From positions 124,001 to 188,000 of the forward strand of contig DAHWNW010000001.1 of the NCBI GenBank assembly GCA_027339745.1: 64,000 nucleotides of DNA, read 5' to 3'. Under the pieces are notes generated by a model. It did no database searches and had not been told where the DNA came from. It saw only the letters and a program-made list of their open reading frames with translations. The translations under genes were made by a program, and so were the position numbers. This DNA comes from Nitrososphaerota archaeon (GTDB lineage Archaea; Thermoproteota; Nitrososphaeria; Nitrososphaerales; Gagatemarchaeaceae). This document shows, piece after piece, positions 17,075-24,749 of the stretch (within the stretch, counting starts at the first letter, position 1; every line of letters begins with the position of its first letter).

Positions 17075-17969
17075 CAGCGTGGTGATAGGGAGAGAGAGGG
17101 AGATCAAGCTCCTACTCGTCTCTTTCCTCGCCGGGGGGCACGTCCTCCTTGAGGGGGTCCCCGGGGTGTCGAAGACGGTACTGGCTAAGTCCTTCGCGAG
17201 GTGCATGGGGGTCGACTTCAAGAGGATCCAGTTCACCCCTGACATGCTCCCCATGGACATGGTCGGGGGATTCGTGTTCAACATGAAGGACAGGGCTTTC
17301 GACTTCAGGAAGGGACCGGTCTTCACCAACATTCTCCTCGCCGACGAGATCAACAGGGCGCCCCCCAAGGTTCAGAGCGCCCTGCTCGAGGCTATGCAGG
17401 AGACACAGGTGACGGTGGAGGGTCGGACGGAGGCGCTCCCCAGGCCGTTCATGGTGATCGCGACGCAGAACCCGCAGGAGTTCCACGGGGTCTATCCGCT
17501 CCCCGAGAACCAGCTGGACAGGTTCCTCATGAGGATCGAGATGCGCTACCCTGACCCAGCCACCGAATCCGCCCTGATCAAGAGGAACCTCGGAGACATG
17601 GACACAGGCCAGGTCAAGCCGGTGGTGAGCGCCCCGGAGCTGGCGAGCATCATCGAAGGGGTGCAGAAGGTGAAGGTGTCAGACGAGATCATAGGATACC
17701 TGGCGACCATCGCGAAGGAGAGCAGGGGCGAGGCGAGGCTGAGCCTGGGCGCGAGCCCCAGGGCGATGGTCCACCTGACCCACTGCACCAGGGCCTTGGC
17801 CTTCCTAGAGGGGCGCGATTACGTGACCCCCGAGGACATCAAGGAGGTGGCCATAGAGGTCCTTGGGCATAGGCTGAAGCTCGACCAGGCGGCGGTGTTG
17901 GTAGGGAATGCCAGCGACCCCGAGCAGATAGTTCGAGAGATACTAACAAGAGTGAAGCCACCACGATAA
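17040..17969 (+). CDS. MoxR-family AAA+ ATPase
   Basis: A 309-residue AAA+ chaperone-like ATPase. The Walker A is the variant EGVPGVSKT (about residue 40), the Walker B is LADEINRAP (about 104), sensor 1 is IATQNPQE, and sensor 2 lies in GASPRAMVHL. MoxR proteins act with DUF58 and von Willebrand A-type partners in assembly or maturation of exported complexes. The ORF track extends upstream to 16785 with a Trp/Arg-rich sequence that is a shadow of the preceding gene; ATG 17040 gives the family-typical MDLRERVSEQI start. Confidence 0.95.
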   Translation: MDLRERVSEQISSVVIGREREIKLLLVSFLAGGHVLLEGVPGVSKTVLAKSFARCMGVDFKRIQFTPDMLPMDMVGGFVFNMKDRAFDFRKGPVFTNILLADEINRAPPKVQSALLEAMQETQVTVEGRTEALPRPFMVIATQNPQEFHGVYPLPENQLDRFLMRIEMRYPDPATESALIKRNLGDMDTGQVKPVVSAPELASIIEGVQKVKVSDEIIGYLATIAKESRGEARLSLGASPRAMVHLTHCTRALAFLEGRDYVTPEDIKEVAIEVLGHRLKLDQAAVLVGNASDPEQIVREILTRVKPPR

Positions 17970-19075
17970 GGCTGACAAGGCACGGCAAGGACTACCTGAA
18001 GGCGACCGCCCTTGTGACCGTCATCGGGGCCGTCTCGAACTTCGGGTGGGGTATGGCGACCGGCCTCGCTCTCTCCTTCGTGGCGCTTTTCTCGCTCCTC
18101 GCGGTGGCAGTCATCCCTCCCGAGGCGCTGAACCTCGAGGTCGACAAGGGACGCGCGCGGACGTTCAAGGGCGGGAAGGTGAGGACCCTCCTGAGAGGAT
18201 GGTCAGGAAAAAGGAAGGTCTCGGTCGACTTCGAGCTCGTATCAGGCCCCCGCGGGGTGGAGGCCTCGCTGGAAGGGGAAGGCGGCTCCAGGACACTCGT
18301 GACGGAGTCAAGGTTCGCCGGGGTGTTCAAGGGGTTTGTCGTCAGGGTGGGGGCGGGGGATCCGCTGGGGCTCTTCGTCAGGAACGAGCTCCATGAGCTC
18401 GACCTCACGCTGGAGTTCCTACCGACCTTCTTGCTCGGAAGGAGAGGACCCATCCTGGTTCCGGCGGCGATGCTCGGCGACCTCCCCGCGGGGAGGAGCG
18501 GGTCCGGCCAGGAGTTCTACTCAGCCGAGGTATACAACACCGCTTCGAGCTCCAAGGACATCATGTGGAAGAGGGAAGCGAAGCTCCCCAGCGACCACCT
18601 CTATGTCAGGGTGGGGGAGGCGAACATACCGGAGACGATGACTGTATGCTTCCTCGAGAAGAGGGACGCCGAAGAGCGTGGTACGGCCATCTGGATGGAC
18701 CTGGCGTCGGAGGCGGTCGCCAGGGTAGCGCTCCCCGCGATCTTGGCGGGGACGGCGGTGAAGCTCCTCCACGTGGTCGACGGTGACGCCAGGGTCACTG
18801 AAGCGAGGAACCCGGCGGAGTTGGCGGAGATGATAGTCTGGCTCTGGAGGAGGGACCGCGCCAGGGAGAAGGCAAGGGAAGGTCCCAGGGACGCCGACTT
18901 CGTGGTTGTAGGGCAGGCGGAGACACAGGACCCCGAGACGATGGCCCTGGTGCTCGAGAAGCCGTCTCTTATCCTGGCCTGGGGGAAGAGGAACCCTATC
19001 TTCGGGTCTAGCGTAGCATTCTTCACTGGAAGGGAAGACATCAGCGGGCTTGTGGCGATGGTGCTCAGCAGATGA
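17963..19075 (+). CDS. DUF58 family protein, apparent ACG start
   Basis: A protein of about 370 residues: N-terminal membrane helices (ALVTVIGAVSNFGW, ATGLALSFVALFSLLAVAVI), then a beta-rich DUF58 core with DPLGLFVRN (cf. the family DPFGLF motif) and a vWA-like region. The first canonical start is GTG 18014, but the frame upstream encodes IRLTRHGKDYLKATA, matching the RLTRRGR opening of DUF58 proteins. No ATG, GTG or TTG is available there. An ACG at 17963 would give MIRLTRHGKDYL and a 7-nt overlap with moxR; GAGTGA lies 7 nt upstream. The partner is MoxR. Confidence 0.85.
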   Translation, partial: TIRLTRHGKDYLKATALVTVIGAVSNFGWGMATGLALSFVALFSLLAVAVIPPEALNLEVDKGRARTFKGGKVRTLLRGWSGKRKVSVDFELVSGPRGVEASLEGEGGSRTLVTESRFAGVFKGFVVRVGAGDPLGLFVRNELHELDLTLEFLPTFLLGRRGPILVPAAMLGDLPAGRSGSGQEFYSAEVYNTASSSKDIMWKREAKLPSDHLYVRVGEANIPETMTVCFLEKRDAEERGTAIWMDLASEAVARVALPAILAGTAVKLLHVVDGDARVTEARNPAELAEMIVWLWRRDRAREKAREGPRDADFVVVGQAETQDPETMALVLEKPSLILAWGKRNPIFGSSVAFFTGREDISGLVAMVLSR

Positions 19076-19851
19076 AGTCGAAGGAGCTGATCCTCCCCGT
19101 CGCAGCCGCAGCCGCCCTCCTCTACATAGACATCGAATACGTCGGGGCCCTGTTGGGTTCCGGCATCCTGTACAAGGCGACGTTCTTCGAGCTGATGATC
19201 GTGGCTCTCCAGGTAGGTAAGACAGAGTCCCTCCTCTTGGTGCCGAAGCTAAGGAAAGCCAGCGGAGCATTCGTGATCGACTTCTACGGGGCGGACATCC
19301 TCGCCCTCCCGGTCCTGGTCGCGCTCGACCTCCTCGTAGGCGGGACACTCATCCCCGCGCTGGCCCAGGGGCTAGTCCTGGGATGGGTCCTTGGGGTATC
19401 GGCCTGTGGTATGGGGTTCCTGGCGTTCAGGGTGGGTGCTTCGATGTACCGGTCAGACGGCCTGACCAAGGTGATCCCCACCTGCCTCGCGACGGCCGAG
19501 TTGGGTCTGCTCTTCGTCAACTCCGCTCACTCCGCGGCCACGTCAGGGGGAGACCCAGGCGCCATAATCAGGAGCGCCTTCTCCGGGTACTTGTCCTTCT
19601 CGTCGTCCGATCCAATCTACTTAGACTTCGCCGCCCTCTATTTGATACTCCTACTCTACGCGACGGTGGGTTGGGCCATCAGGGCCGGGGGGGTGGAGCC
19701 GAGGCAGATTCTGGTCGCTGTGGCGGCGACTGGCGCCACCGCGGGGTGGGCATTCGTCGCGTCATTCACCGGAATCTACCCGCCGCTGGTCCTCGCGCCG
19801 CCGGCGCTGGGATTGGTGGCGGTGTCATGGGGGATAAGCGTTGCGAAGTAG
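19072..19851 (+). CDS. Seven-helix membrane protein of the MoxR operon
   Basis: A 259-residue polytopic protein with about seven hydrophobic segments, for example PVAAAAALLYIDIEYVGALL, ILALPVLVALDLLVGGTLI, LDFAALYLILLLYATVGWAI and VLAPPALGLVAVSWGISVA. No transporter signature is apparent. The start overlaps the DUF58 stop by 4 nt (ATGA). It probably forms the membrane platform for the secreted products of this operon, but that is inference from context only. Confidence 0.75.
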   Translation: MKSKELILPVAAAAALLYIDIEYVGALLGSGILYKATFFELMIVALQVGKTESLLLVPKLRKASGAFVIDFYGADILALPVLVALDLLVGGTLIPALAQGLVLGWVLGVSACGMGFLAFRVGASMYRSDGLTKVIPTCLATAELGLLFVNSAHSAATSGGDPGAIIRSAFSGYLSFSSSDPIYLDFAALYLILLLYATVGWAIRAGGVEPRQILVAVAATGATAGWAFVASFTGIYPPLVLAPPALGLVAVSWGISVAK

Positions 19852-21448
19852 GGCGCCCCTGGCTGTCGTAGCTTTGCTCCTGCTGACGATCGCGCTTTTC
19901 CCGTCAGGCGCGGAAGCCTCGAGCTCGTATGCCAACACCCTCCTGGGGCTCGGGTACGGGCCCTTGAGCGTCCAGCCGGCGTCAACAGCGGTCCCGGTCT
20001 TCGCTCCCGGCGACAGCCTCTGGGTCCAGTCTTACTCCAACAGCAGCACCATTACCCTGATACTCGCGTCGCCGAACGGCTCTGTCTTCCCATCTGTGGA
20101 GCTCCCGCCAGACGGCCTTGTCAAGGTCTATTCATTCCCCCCTTCGGGCCCTGTAGGTGAGTGGACTCTGGACGCGTACATCGGAGGCGGGCTTACCCAG
20201 GTGTCTTTTTCGGTGGCCAGCGCGACCCCCGTCCCGCCTCCGACGCTTGAGTCGGTCGGGTTATCCAAGGGGAACCTGGTCCTGGACTACTCCATCGCCA
20301 ACACCACGGCGTACGGGATCCAGGCCTGCCTGATGGGACCTGGCTCAGGCGGGACGACCACCCTCCAGCTCCCACCATCACTGGCCAGCTACATGACGGT
20401 ATCGTTGAATGGGAGCTCCATAAGCGCATTCGCCCCTCAGGCCGAGCAGCCCTTCTCCGCGTGGTTCCAGCTCTACACCCCTCGCACCTATTTCACCTCG
20501 GGCGGGCTCGTCACCTACGATACGATGGCCGGACAGAGCCAGGTCCTCACTTTGGGCGCGAGCACCGAGCCCACGACGGCCCAGCTCGACACATTCCTCA
20601 GCTTGAGAAACGGCTCCTACGACCTCAGGTCTTACGTCAGGACCCCTGCCGGCATCTCCTCCTACGACACCTCATACGTCTTGGTGAACGGGAGCGCTTG
20701 GGTGTCGCTGGGCGCGTGCGTGCAGACCACCCAGGTCACTTCCAGCTCGTTCCAGCTCAGCGCCCCACTCAACGGGACGGCGTCGTCGTGGCCGACTTCC
20801 CTCATAACCACCTACATCGACAACGGCATCGGCGGGTTCACCTTCTCCAAGGCCCCGGCGCCTGAGACGAGGATCAGTCTCGGCAACGCCACCCAGGCTG
20901 TGAGCCTGGGGATGGTGAAGGTCACAGCGTCCGGCGGGGGGGTCGTCGGGTCGGACGTGTACGGGGGGAACCTGTATGTGGTCGTACGGTCATACCCTGC
21001 CTTGGCGTCGGTGGCGCTGAACTTCGAGAACGTGACCACGGTCACCTTTCCCGTCACCATCCTCGGCCCCTATCGGACCGAAAGCATACAGCCCTCGGTG
21101 GGGACAGTGGACGCGTCGGCGGTCGACGCCGGTGCTCCCGTCGGCAACGCCACGCTTCTGGTGGAGAGTGTTGGCTCCCAGCCAGCCCGCCTGAAGTCAG
21201 GGGAAGGAGGTTCCGTATCAGTGGCCCTCCCTCCAGGCGAGTACAACTTCTCTATGAGGTTCGGAGGAGTCACTGTGAGCCAGCTAGTGCAGGCGTATTC
21301 AGGAGAGGCAACGCAAGTCACGCTCAACGCAGCGACACCGAGGTTCCCAGTCCTGCTGGTGGCACTCGGCGCGGTCCTCGCCTTGGGGGTGGCGATAGAC
21401 GTCGTCGTCTGGCGGGCTTACATCTTGAGGAGGAGGGCGCTCCGATGA
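19841..21448 (+). CDS. Large membrane-anchored extracellular protein, last gene of MoxR operon
   Basis: A 535-residue protein: an N-terminal signal sequence (APLAVVALLLLTIALFPSGA), about 460 residues of Ser/Thr/Gly/Pro-rich beta structure with many N-x-S/T sequons, and a C-terminal membrane helix (VLLVALGAVLALGVAIDVVV) followed by a basic tail RAYILRRRALR. This is the topology of archaeal surface proteins. The TTG start overlaps the preceding gene by 11 nt and is preceded by GGGGGAT. It may be the exported product or sensor handled by the MoxR/DUF58 machinery. Confidence 0.75.
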   Translation: MRSRAPLAVVALLLLTIALFPSGAEASSSYANTLLGLGYGPLSVQPASTAVPVFAPGDSLWVQSYSNSSTITLILASPNGSVFPSVELPPDGLVKVYSFPPSGPVGEWTLDAYIGGGLTQVSFSVASATPVPPPTLESVGLSKGNLVLDYSIANTTAYGIQACLMGPGSGGTTTLQLPPSLASYMTVSLNGSSISAFAPQAEQPFSAWFQLYTPRTYFTSGGLVTYDTMAGQSQVLTLGASTEPTTAQLDTFLSLRNGSYDLRSYVRTPAGISSYDTSYVLVNGSAWVSLGACVQTTQVTSSSFQLSAPLNGTASSWPTSLITTYIDNGIGGFTFSKAPAPETRISLGNATQAVSLGMVKVTASGGGVVGSDVYGGNLYVVVRSYPALASVALNFENVTTVTFPVTILGPYRTESIQPSVGTVDASAVDAGAPVGNATLLVESVGSQPARLKSGEGGSVSVALPPGEYNFSMRFGGVTVSQLVQAYSGEATQVTLNAATPRFPVLLVALGAVLALGVAIDVVVWRAYILRRRALR

Positions 21449-21498
21449 GCAGGCGCTCCTCGGTGAGTTTAAATGGTCAAGTCGGGCTGTGAGGACGG

Positions 21499-21924
21499 AT
21501 GGCAGGTCCTTCAGACGCAGTGGAGCTCATCGCGCGGGTCCCTTTCTTCGAGGGCCTCGATGAGAAAAGCCGCAAGGCGGTCGTCAGGGAAGGCAAGGAA
21601 GTCTCATTCAACGCCGGTGACCGCGTCGTAAGTGAGAAAGGATCCGGGGTAGGATTCTACCTGGTGATAGACGGGAAGGTGGAGGTCAGGAAGGGGCAGA
21701 AGGTCTTGGCAGCCCTTGGGAAGGGAGAGTTCTTTGGCGAGATGTCTGTCATAGACGGTGAGCCGAGGTCGGCGGATGTAGTCGCCACTTCCCCGACTAG
21801 ATGCTGGGTGCTCCCGGCCTGGAACTTTGCCGGGCTCATAAAGGCGCATCCAGAGGTGGCGATTCCGATGCTCAAGGAGCTGGTCAAGAGGCTCCGAGCC
21901 GCCGAGAGCCCAGCAGGGTCCTGA
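21499..21924 (+). CDS. Stand-alone cyclic-nucleotide-binding-domain protein
   Basis: A 141-residue cNMP-binding fold: VELIARVPFFEGLDEKSRKA at the start, GFYLVIDGKVEVRKG in the barrel, and a phosphate-binding cassette FFGEMSVIDGEPRSADV that keeps the Glu and Arg ligands. No DNA-binding or channel domain is attached, so it would act as a ligand sensor or scaffold. A TATA (GTTTAAATG) lies about 30 nt upstream of the ATG. Archaea rarely show cAMP signalling, so the ligand is uncertain. Confidence 0.92.
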   Translation: MAGPSDAVELIARVPFFEGLDEKSRKAVVREGKEVSFNAGDRVVSEKGSGVGFYLVIDGKVEVRKGQKVLAALGKGEFFGEMSVIDGEPRSADVVATSPTRCWVLPAWNFAGLIKAHPEVAIPMLKELVKRLRAAESPAGS

Positions 21925-21952
21925 GCACGGACTCTTCGCGGGGGCGGGGGGG

Positions 21953-22765
21953 ATGAGGCTCGGCCTCAGCACATGGTCGCTACTCGGATTGGAGTTATGC
22001 GCCGCGGTGAGGTCCATCGGTGACGCGGGGATGGACTACATCGAGCTGTGGGGCGAGGTCCCCCACGCTTACCCGGGGTGGGCGAGCAAGGAAGAACTCA
22101 GAGACACCCTTTCAAGCTACGACATGTTAGTGACCGCCCACGCCCCCTTCACCGACCTGAACCCCGCGTCCCCCTTCCAGCCGGTCAAGGGTGCAATAGC
22201 GGAGACATTGGAGTCGTTCGTGGAGTTCTGCGTCTTCGTAGGGGCACGCATCATCACAATACATCCGGGGAGCGTACACAACGAAGCGCTGCTACCTGGG
22301 GCCGAGGACGGCGCGGCCTCGACCCTCCGGAGGCTGGTCAGCGCAGCGGGAGGGAGGGTGGACATCAACATCGAAAACCAGCCGAAGAGCGCATCGAAAT
22401 ACCACTACCCTCTGGCGAGCACTCCTGAGTCGCTTCACTCCATCATGAGGAAGGTCCCGGGGTCCGGATGCACCCTCGACAGCGGACATGCCCACGCGAG
22501 CGGCCAGGACCCCTCCGCGATAGCTCGCAGACTCGGAGGCAGGCTGACGGAGATACACCTGACGGACAACGCAGGGGCCATGGACGACCACCTGGTCCCC
22601 GGCGAAGGGACCGCGCCGCTCGAGCCGCTGTTGAACCAGGTCACAGGGAGGGGGGTGCTCGTCTGCCTGGAGCTCAACCCCCACAGGTACACCCCAGAAG
22701 AGGTCTTGAAGGCGATCCCTGCCGTCAGGCAGGCATACTTTGGAGCCCGTAAGATCAAGGCCTGA
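21953..22765 (+). CDS. Xylose isomerase-like TIM-barrel protein (sugar phosphate isomerase/epimerase family)
   Basis: A 270-residue AP-endonuclease-2/xylose-isomerase fold protein. It starts MRLGLSTWSLLGLELCAAVR and shows DYIELWGE, VTAHAPFTDLNP, IITIHPGSV, NIENQPKS, CTLDSGHAHASG and EIHLTDNAGAMDDH along the barrel, giving the His, Glu, Asp and His metal ligands of the family. Members isomerise or epimerise sugars or act on phosphate esters; the substrate is not clear. It starts 28 nt after the cNMP protein gene, so the two may be cotranscribed. Confidence 0.88.
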   Translation: MRLGLSTWSLLGLELCAAVRSIGDAGMDYIELWGEVPHAYPGWASKEELRDTLSSYDMLVTAHAPFTDLNPASPFQPVKGAIAETLESFVEFCVFVGARIITIHPGSVHNEALLPGAEDGAASTLRRLVSAAGGRVDINIENQPKSASKYHYPLASTPESLHSIMRKVPGSGCTLDSGHAHASGQDPSAIARRLGGRLTEIHLTDNAGAMDDHLVPGEGTAPLEPLLNQVTGRGVLVCLELNPHRYTPEEVLKAIPAVRQAYFGARKIKA

Positions 22766-22846
22766 AGCAGGCGTCTGACGGCGGGTTGCGATGCGGCCAG
22801 GCGCGGCAACATCTAAATACAGTTCTCCGACCCCGATGAAAGGAAA

Positions 22847-23158
22847 ATGGCCCAGTTCGCCAGGATCAAACTCACCAGTACAAACCTCTCCGAGTTGGAG
22901 AAGGTAGCCGGCGAGATCAGGCAGATCGCTGACAAGACCGGGGTGAAGGTGAGGGGTCCCCAGCCGCTCCCTACGAGGAAGCTCAAGATAACCACCCGCA
23001 AGGCGCCGACGGGGGAAGGGAGCCACACGTTCGACCACTGGCAGCTCAGGGTCCACAGGAGGATTCTCGACGTCCAGCCAGACGATAGGACCATGAGGCA
23101 GATCACTAAGCTCAGGATCCCAGAGGACGTGAAGGTAGAGCTGATACTCACATCCTAG
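22847..23158 (+). CDS. rps10: 30S ribosomal protein S10
   Basis: A 103-residue protein matching archaeal S10: QFARIKLTSTNLSELEKVAG, GVKVRGPQPLPTRKLKITTR and THFDHW-like SHTFDHWQLRVHRRILDVQP, ending PEDVKVELILTS. S10 belongs to the 30S head, where its loop contacts 16S rRNA. A TATA (CATCTAAATAC) near 22810 and a GAAAGGAAA before the ATG support an independent promoter. Elongation factor 1-alpha, often its neighbour in archaea, is not adjacent here; the downstream region is an accessory island instead. Confidence 0.97.
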   Translation: MAQFARIKLTSTNLSELEKVAGEIRQIADKTGVKVRGPQPLPTRKLKITTRKAPTGEGSHTFDHWQLRVHRRILDVQPDDRTMRQITKLRIPEDVKVELILTS

Positions 23159-23251
23159 TTTCGAATCGCTTCCGGCCCACTGAATTAATTAAGAGAATCC
23201 CTTGCTCCGTGCTCTTCTTCGGGCCGAGCTCATGTCTTAGACCGCGGCCGC

Positions 23252-23506
23252 TCAGTATATCGTGTGGGGACCGCACCGCAAGAACGTCACTGTGTTTTCC
23301 TGCGAGTTGACCGAATAGAGAATTCGGATGGCTCGACCGATATCGTACCCATACACTCCCTTCCATTTGCCATACTTGGGCCTTCCAATTGTCAATGGGT
23401 TCTCCGAATCCAAGATCTCTCTGATTGCACCATTCACCCTTGCTGTTCTTGAGTTCCGAGATTCTTGTAGTCTCTCCTGAATGTCGGGGTGTACGCGGGC
23501 GCCCAC
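23252..23506 (-). CDS. RelE/ParE-family toxin (putative mRNA interferase)
   Basis: An 84-residue basic protein with the RelE fold pattern: VHPDIQERLQESRNSRTARV, then GRPKYGKWKGVYGYDIGRAIRILYSV with the strand bearing Arg/Tyr residues, ending TVTFLRCGPHTIY, the usual C-terminus of this family. Toxins of this group usually cleave mRNA at the ribosome. The GTG start is 11 nt after the stop of the small antitoxin gene, the classic antitoxin-first order. The surrounding composition is less GC-rich than neighbours, suggesting acquisition. Confidence 0.82.
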   Translation of the reverse strand: MGARVHPDIQERLQESRNSRTARVNGAIREILDSENPLTIGRPKYGKWKGVYGYDIGRAIRILYSVNSQENTVTFLRCGPHTIY

Positions 23507-23517
23507 GGCAAGATCTC

Positions 23518-23757
23518 TCAGCGCGAGTCCAGGTCTCTTATCATCTCGTCAGCGTTCTTGAAGCGCTTCGTTCTCCCTTCTTTCATCTCTCTCAATGACT
23601 GGTCAGTTGTACTCCGGTATTCAGAGTCGAGTATCTCCCAGGTCTGTTCCTTGAGCGCCTCGTCACTGGCTTCCTCCCTCACACCTTCCTTGAGCATGGC
23701 AACTAGATGTTCCACAGTCTCCCTGTCTACCAAGTACTTCTGTTCTGTCCTTGCCAT
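23518..23757 (-). CDS. Antitoxin partner of the RelE-like toxin
   Basis: A 79-residue acidic and helical protein. The C-terminal GRTKRFKNADEMIRDLDSR resembles the toxin-wrapping helix of archaeal RelB-type antitoxins, and the N-terminal KYLVDRETVEHLVAMLKEGV may be the dimerising or DNA-binding part. It precedes the toxin gene on the same strand. A TATA (CTATTTACT) lies about 25-30 nt before the ATG. Autoregulation is expected from the family but no clear operator was found. Confidence 0.78.
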   Translation of the reverse strand: MARTEQKYLVDRETVEHLVAMLKEGVREEASDEALKEQTWEILDSEYRSTTDQSLREMKEGRTKRFKNADEMIRDLDSR

Positions 23758-23814
23758 ATGTAATGACCGAACTATCCCGCAAGTAAATAGGCCGATTGGA
23801 GGTCCTTATGGTGA

Positions 23815-24609
23815 TTAATCTCGATGCATGGCTCGCCTGCACCAGCCGACGCCCCCCGAGCGAACAAGGTGAGCGAGGGCCCCGCTTCGAGGCGGGGTGA
23901 AGGCGAAGGGCGAGCGAGAGGCAAAGAGGGGGGAGCGAAGCGAGCCGACAGGCGAGCGATGCCGTCGGTAGACATCGCGGGGGGTGAATTTGCCCTGGAG
24001 CGGAGTCCGAGCCTGAAGGGAATCGGCTGGTGCAGGCCCGCCAGGGAGGGGGGAGGAAATTGGGTTCGGATTGGAAAATGCAGAAGATTTTGACAGGGGT
24101 ACCCATGAAAGGAGGAATATACCACCCCGCCGTTCTTCCCCTCTTTTGGGTGGTTGTTTGTGTTGTATGTGGCGAGTGGGCCCCACACCTTCTTCCTTCA
24201 GCTGGAAAGGGCTCTCCCATAGCAAGCAACCCTCTTTAGGCTCATCCATTGTTCCGTGGCTGGTCTCGTCGTACATGCAAGTGATCTGCGCCTTCGCGAA
24301 GGAGGAGTACAGCGATGGCTGAAAGAGAATTACCCGAATCTTGTCGATGAACAGACGGGAGATTGTGTGCGCCATGACGACGAACTCGATGGATGGAGGG
24401 AACGGGGGACTGAAGTATAAGCTCAGGGCGGCCTGCCAGAGGGGCGAGAGCATCGAGGCCCGGTGCCTGCTCGCGGCGCTGAGGGATTCGACGAAGACGT
24501 TCAGGAACGACAAGCCCAGGATGTCATTCGCGGTCATGAACTCCGAGTTCGTATACGGATAGGTGATGATGATGAGTGCTGACGCTACGATGATGGCGAT
24601 TACCAGCAA
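23815..24609 (-). pseudogene. Doubtful ORF, possibly a degraded membrane-protein gene
   Basis: The first 125 residues of this frame (24609 to about 24240) look partly genuine: a hydrophobic segment LVIAIIVASALIIITYPYTN and amphipathic stretches with good third-position GC. The open frame continues upstream of 24609 as another hydrophobic stretch (ALPPIIAIALPSPL) but meets a stop without an ATG or GTG. The last half (after about 24240) is Pro/Arg-rich, runs through the inverted-repeat element and is probably noncoding. I suggest a truncated or decayed gene at most. The rest of 23760-24740 holds no supported gene. Confidence 0.25.
23835..24037. repeat. Element bounded by a 15-bp perfect inverted repeat
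   Basis: GCCTGCACCAGCCGA (23835-23849) is the exact reverse complement of TCGGCTGGTGCAGGC (24023-24037). The 173 nt between are rich in GCGAGCGA-type repeats and contain a CCCCGC/GCGGGG hairpin (23880-23897) and a GATGCCGTCGGTAGACATC dyad. There is no ORF of note and no target-site duplication that I can see. It could be a MITE-like relic or a structured RNA closed by a long helix. Confidence 0.6.
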
Positions 24610-24749
24610 CGGCGATGGAAGTGCAATCGCGATAATCGGGGGAAGGGCGGCAGCATAATGAGCGAGGTCAGGAGGATGGCCATGTGTTCAATCTCTCATC
24701 AGAGCCTCTCGAGATGGTCCTCGCATGCGACCTCCCCGCACCCTTTGCC

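Noticed and set aside
22292-23056. Minus-strand ORF of 254 aa
   Set aside because: Antisense to the TIM-barrel gene and rps10; no family features.
23150-23190. Possible partial tRNA after rps10 (TTTCGAATCG resembles a T-loop)
   Set aside because: No flanking T-stem, acceptor or anticodon arm could be paired on either strand.
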